From NCBI GenBank assembly GCA_943325595.2, contig CALPQA020000062.1, forward strand, positions 1 through 8,324: a stretch of DNA of 8,324 nt, read 5' to 3'. The position numbers and the translations under genes are program-made. Below are positions 7,239 to 8,324 of this stretch, piece after piece. Within the stretch, counting starts at the first letter, position 1; each line of letters opens with the position of its first letter. Source of the DNA: Auritidibacter sp. Marseille-P8566 (lineage in GTDB: Bacteria; Bacteroidota; Bacteroidia; Flavobacteriales; Flavobacteriaceae). The notes beneath the pieces were generated by a model. That model was not told the origin of the DNA, made no database searches, and worked only from the letters and a program-made list of their open reading frames with translations.

Positions 7239-7415
7239 TTATTTTCTAATTTCATTTGTTTTTTTGTCAAAACCATACGGGCAATGGCGACAACCGCTTT
7301 TGCAGCAATGTCCACGTTTTAAATGGTGCTTTTCTGTAAAACATTTATAACCTTCGGGCGTGATATAATAATCCTCGCCTTCAATTAATTTATTTTCATT
7401 AAATGGTATTTTCAT
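7239..7415 (-). CDS. Small Cys-rich DUF5522-like protein (58 residues)
   Basis: This gene is short enough to be missed by length cut-offs. It starts MKIPFNENKLIEGEDYYITP, followed by EGYKCFTEKHHLKRGHCC and KSGCRHCPYGFDKK, and ends NEIRK with a TAA at 7239. Cysteines are at 25, 37, 38, 42 and 45, with nearby histidines 30, 31, 36 and 44. The RGxCCxxGCRHCPYG core is, to my recollection, the signature of DUF5522, a family with no known function. The clustered Cys/His suggests a bound metal ion (zinc or iron-sulfur); that is inference. It has no signal peptide or membrane segment, so it should be cytoplasmic. Its stop lies 19 bases before the hutU ATG on the same strand, so the two are probably cotranscribed. 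Confidence 0.8.
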   Translation of the reverse strand: MKIPFNENKLIEGEDYYITPEGYKCFTEKHHLKRGHCCKSGCRHCPYGFDKKTNEIRK

Positions 7416-7431
7416 ACCTACAAATTTATAA
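7416..7431 (-). promoter_or_regulatory. Possible -7 element just before the DUF5522-like gene
   Basis: On the minus strand TAAATTTG lies about five bases before the ATG at 7415 and matches TAnnTTTG. A start point at the expected distance would fall almost on the ATG, implying a nearly leaderless mRNA for the DUF5522-hutU pair. No TTG/TTTG stands at the normal -33 distance, so this is a weak call. Confidence 0.22.
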
Positions 7432-7473
7432 ACTTTAGGTTAATTGCGAGGTATAGTTACGAAATATTTAATA

Positions 7474-7528
7474 AATCCCTAATTAAGGAAATTTAGGAAT
7501 TATTTTTTTATAGGGATTGTTTCAATCC
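7474..7528. repeat. Overlapping inverted repeats in the spacer after the histidine kinase gene
   Basis: AATCCCTA (7474-7481) is perfectly complementary to TAGGGATT (7511-7518). Part of the latter can instead form a tight hairpin, GGATTG (7514-7519) with CAATCC (7523-7528) around a 3-nt loop. The two folds exclude each other. On the minus strand neither is followed by a T-run, so this is not a standard intrinsic terminator, though it sits 8 nt after the kinase stop where transcript-end structures are expected. Confidence 0.5.
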
Positions 7529-7535
7529 TCAATGA

Positions 7536-8324
7536 CTAATCAGCCGATTTTTTTTGAACGGTATTTTTGGCTATTGTTTGGATTAATATGTTTTCATCAA
7601 AAGGTTTTATCACATAATCATCCATTCCTAATTCGATAAATTTTTCAATTTCAGATTTAAACGCATTTGCAGTAAATGCAATTATTGGGGTATCAATTTT
7701 TAATTCATTTCTAATGTATCGAGTAGCCTCAATGCCATCCATTTCGGGCATAATAATATCCATTAAAATAACGTCAAATTTATTATTTTTCAAGGCTTCA
7801 ATAGCCTGGTGTCCGTTAGAAACTTCAGTAACTTTACAATTGTAATTTAGTAACGATTTTTTTGCGACAATTCGGTTAATGGCATTGTCTTCAACTAATA
7901 AAATCGAAATGTTTTTTAGATTTATTTTTGAAGATTGATTATGAACAGTTGAATTGATCGTTTTTCCTTTTTTTAAATTGATATTAATATGTACAGTTGT
8001 TCCTTTATTTTTTTTGCTTTCTATTTCAATTTGACCGTTCATTAAACGTACTAATTCATATGATATTGACATGCCCAATCCCGTGCCTCCAAATTTCCTT
8101 GTAATGGCGTGATCTTCTTGAGAAAACTTGTTAAAAATTTCTGTTAGAAATTTGGAGTCCATTCCAATACCAGTGTCAGTTATCGAAATGCGAATGTCTT
8201 GTGATTTGGGAAAATCTTGTGTCATTTCGCATCGAATCTCAACAGTTCCTTTTTTGGTGAATTTCAATGAATTTCCAGCAATATTGTATAATATTTGTTC
8301 AATTCTTAATATATCCCCTTTCAA
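7536..8324 (-). CDS. Hybrid sensor histidine kinase, C-terminal part (HATPase plus receiver), cut by the window edge
   Basis: Only the last 262 codons are inside the window. The first in-frame codon is a TTG that encodes an internal leucine (LKGDILRIEQ matches the usual kinase text before the N box), so it is not a start. The HATPase_c domain spans about 1-118: N box NIAGNSLKFT (N14, N18), G1 DTGIGM (50-55), F box IFNKFSQE, G2 FGGTGLGMS. After a linker of about 20 residues, a receiver domain spans about 138-255: acidic pair E145/D146, phospho-acceptor D189 in ILMDIIMPEMDG, T218 in FTANA and K240 in VIKPF. This is the layout of a hybrid kinase that autophosphorylates a (missing) His and passes phosphate to its own receiver. 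The sensor region, dimerisation domain and any HPt partner lie outside, so the signal is unknown. The gene ends 120 bp before the DUF5522-like gene. Confidence 0.95.
   Translation of the reverse strand: MKGDILRIEQILYNIAGNSLKFTKKGTVEIRCEMTQDFPKSQDIRISITDTGIGMDSKFLTEIFNKFSQEDHAITRKFGGTGLGMSISYELVRLMNGQIEIESKKNKGTTVHININLKKGKTINSTVHNQSSKINLKNISILLVEDNAINRIVAKKSLLNYNCKVTEVSNGHQAIEALKNNKFDVILMDIIMPEMDGIEATRYIRNELKIDTPIIAFTANAFKSEIEKFIELGMDDYVIKPFDENILIQTIAKNTVQKKSAD

Noticed and set aside
7078..7350. Plus-strand frame of 90 codons across the start of hutU and the DUF5522-like gene
   Set aside because: It is antisense to two well-supported genes and its translation has no recognisable domain. The other plus-strand frames (for example 446-646, 679-1083, 6312-6566) are the same kind of shadow.
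8322..8324. TTG at the window edge as the start of the kinase gene
   Set aside because: The residues that follow are the middle of a kinase catalytic domain, so the gene must continue beyond the window.

Overview
The window is AT-rich, and every gene I can support lies on the minus strand. The codon use, the weak A-rich ribosome binding sites, the TAnnTTTG-type promoter elements and the protein variants (IlvD, IlvB, a long HutU, DUF4136 and DUF5522 proteins) all point to a member of the Bacteroidota, most likely a Flavobacterium-like Flavobacteriaceae. This rests on family recognition by eye; no search was run.

Read in the direction of transcription (right to left), the window opens with the 3' part of a hybrid sensor histidine kinase: an HATPase domain followed by a C-terminal receiver domain. 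After a 120-bp spacer with two competing inverted repeats comes a tiny Cys-rich DUF5522-like gene too short for ordinary ORF lists. Nineteen bases further on is hutU, urocanate hydratase of histidine degradation. Next are a DUF4136-type lipoprotein gene and an 80-residue two-helix membrane protein gene tightly flanked by an inverted repeat. About 190 bases after that gene is a strong intrinsic terminator. An AT-rich leader of roughly 240 bases then leads into ilvD-ilvB-ilvN, the start of a branched-chain amino acid biosynthesis operon. ilvN runs off the left edge.

The ilv genes form one pathway block. IlvB/IlvN make acetolactate and acetohydroxybutyrate, and IlvD dehydrates the dihydroxy-acids two steps later; ilvC would be expected just outside the window. 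The ACT domain of IlvN keeps the residues that bind valine, so valine feedback inhibition is predicted. hutU serves histidine catabolism, and no other hut gene is in the window.

The least explained stretch is 4169-4674. A small membrane-protein gene is bounded by arms sharing GTTAGCGGCARTATA in inverted orientation, with an outer CCTCGC on both. Its 3' tail holds a good Bacteroidota promoter match (TTG-N18-TATATTTG), several small hairpins and the terminator. This looks like a mobile-cassette-like unit, and possibly a small-RNA gene of about 115 nt or a leader transcript.
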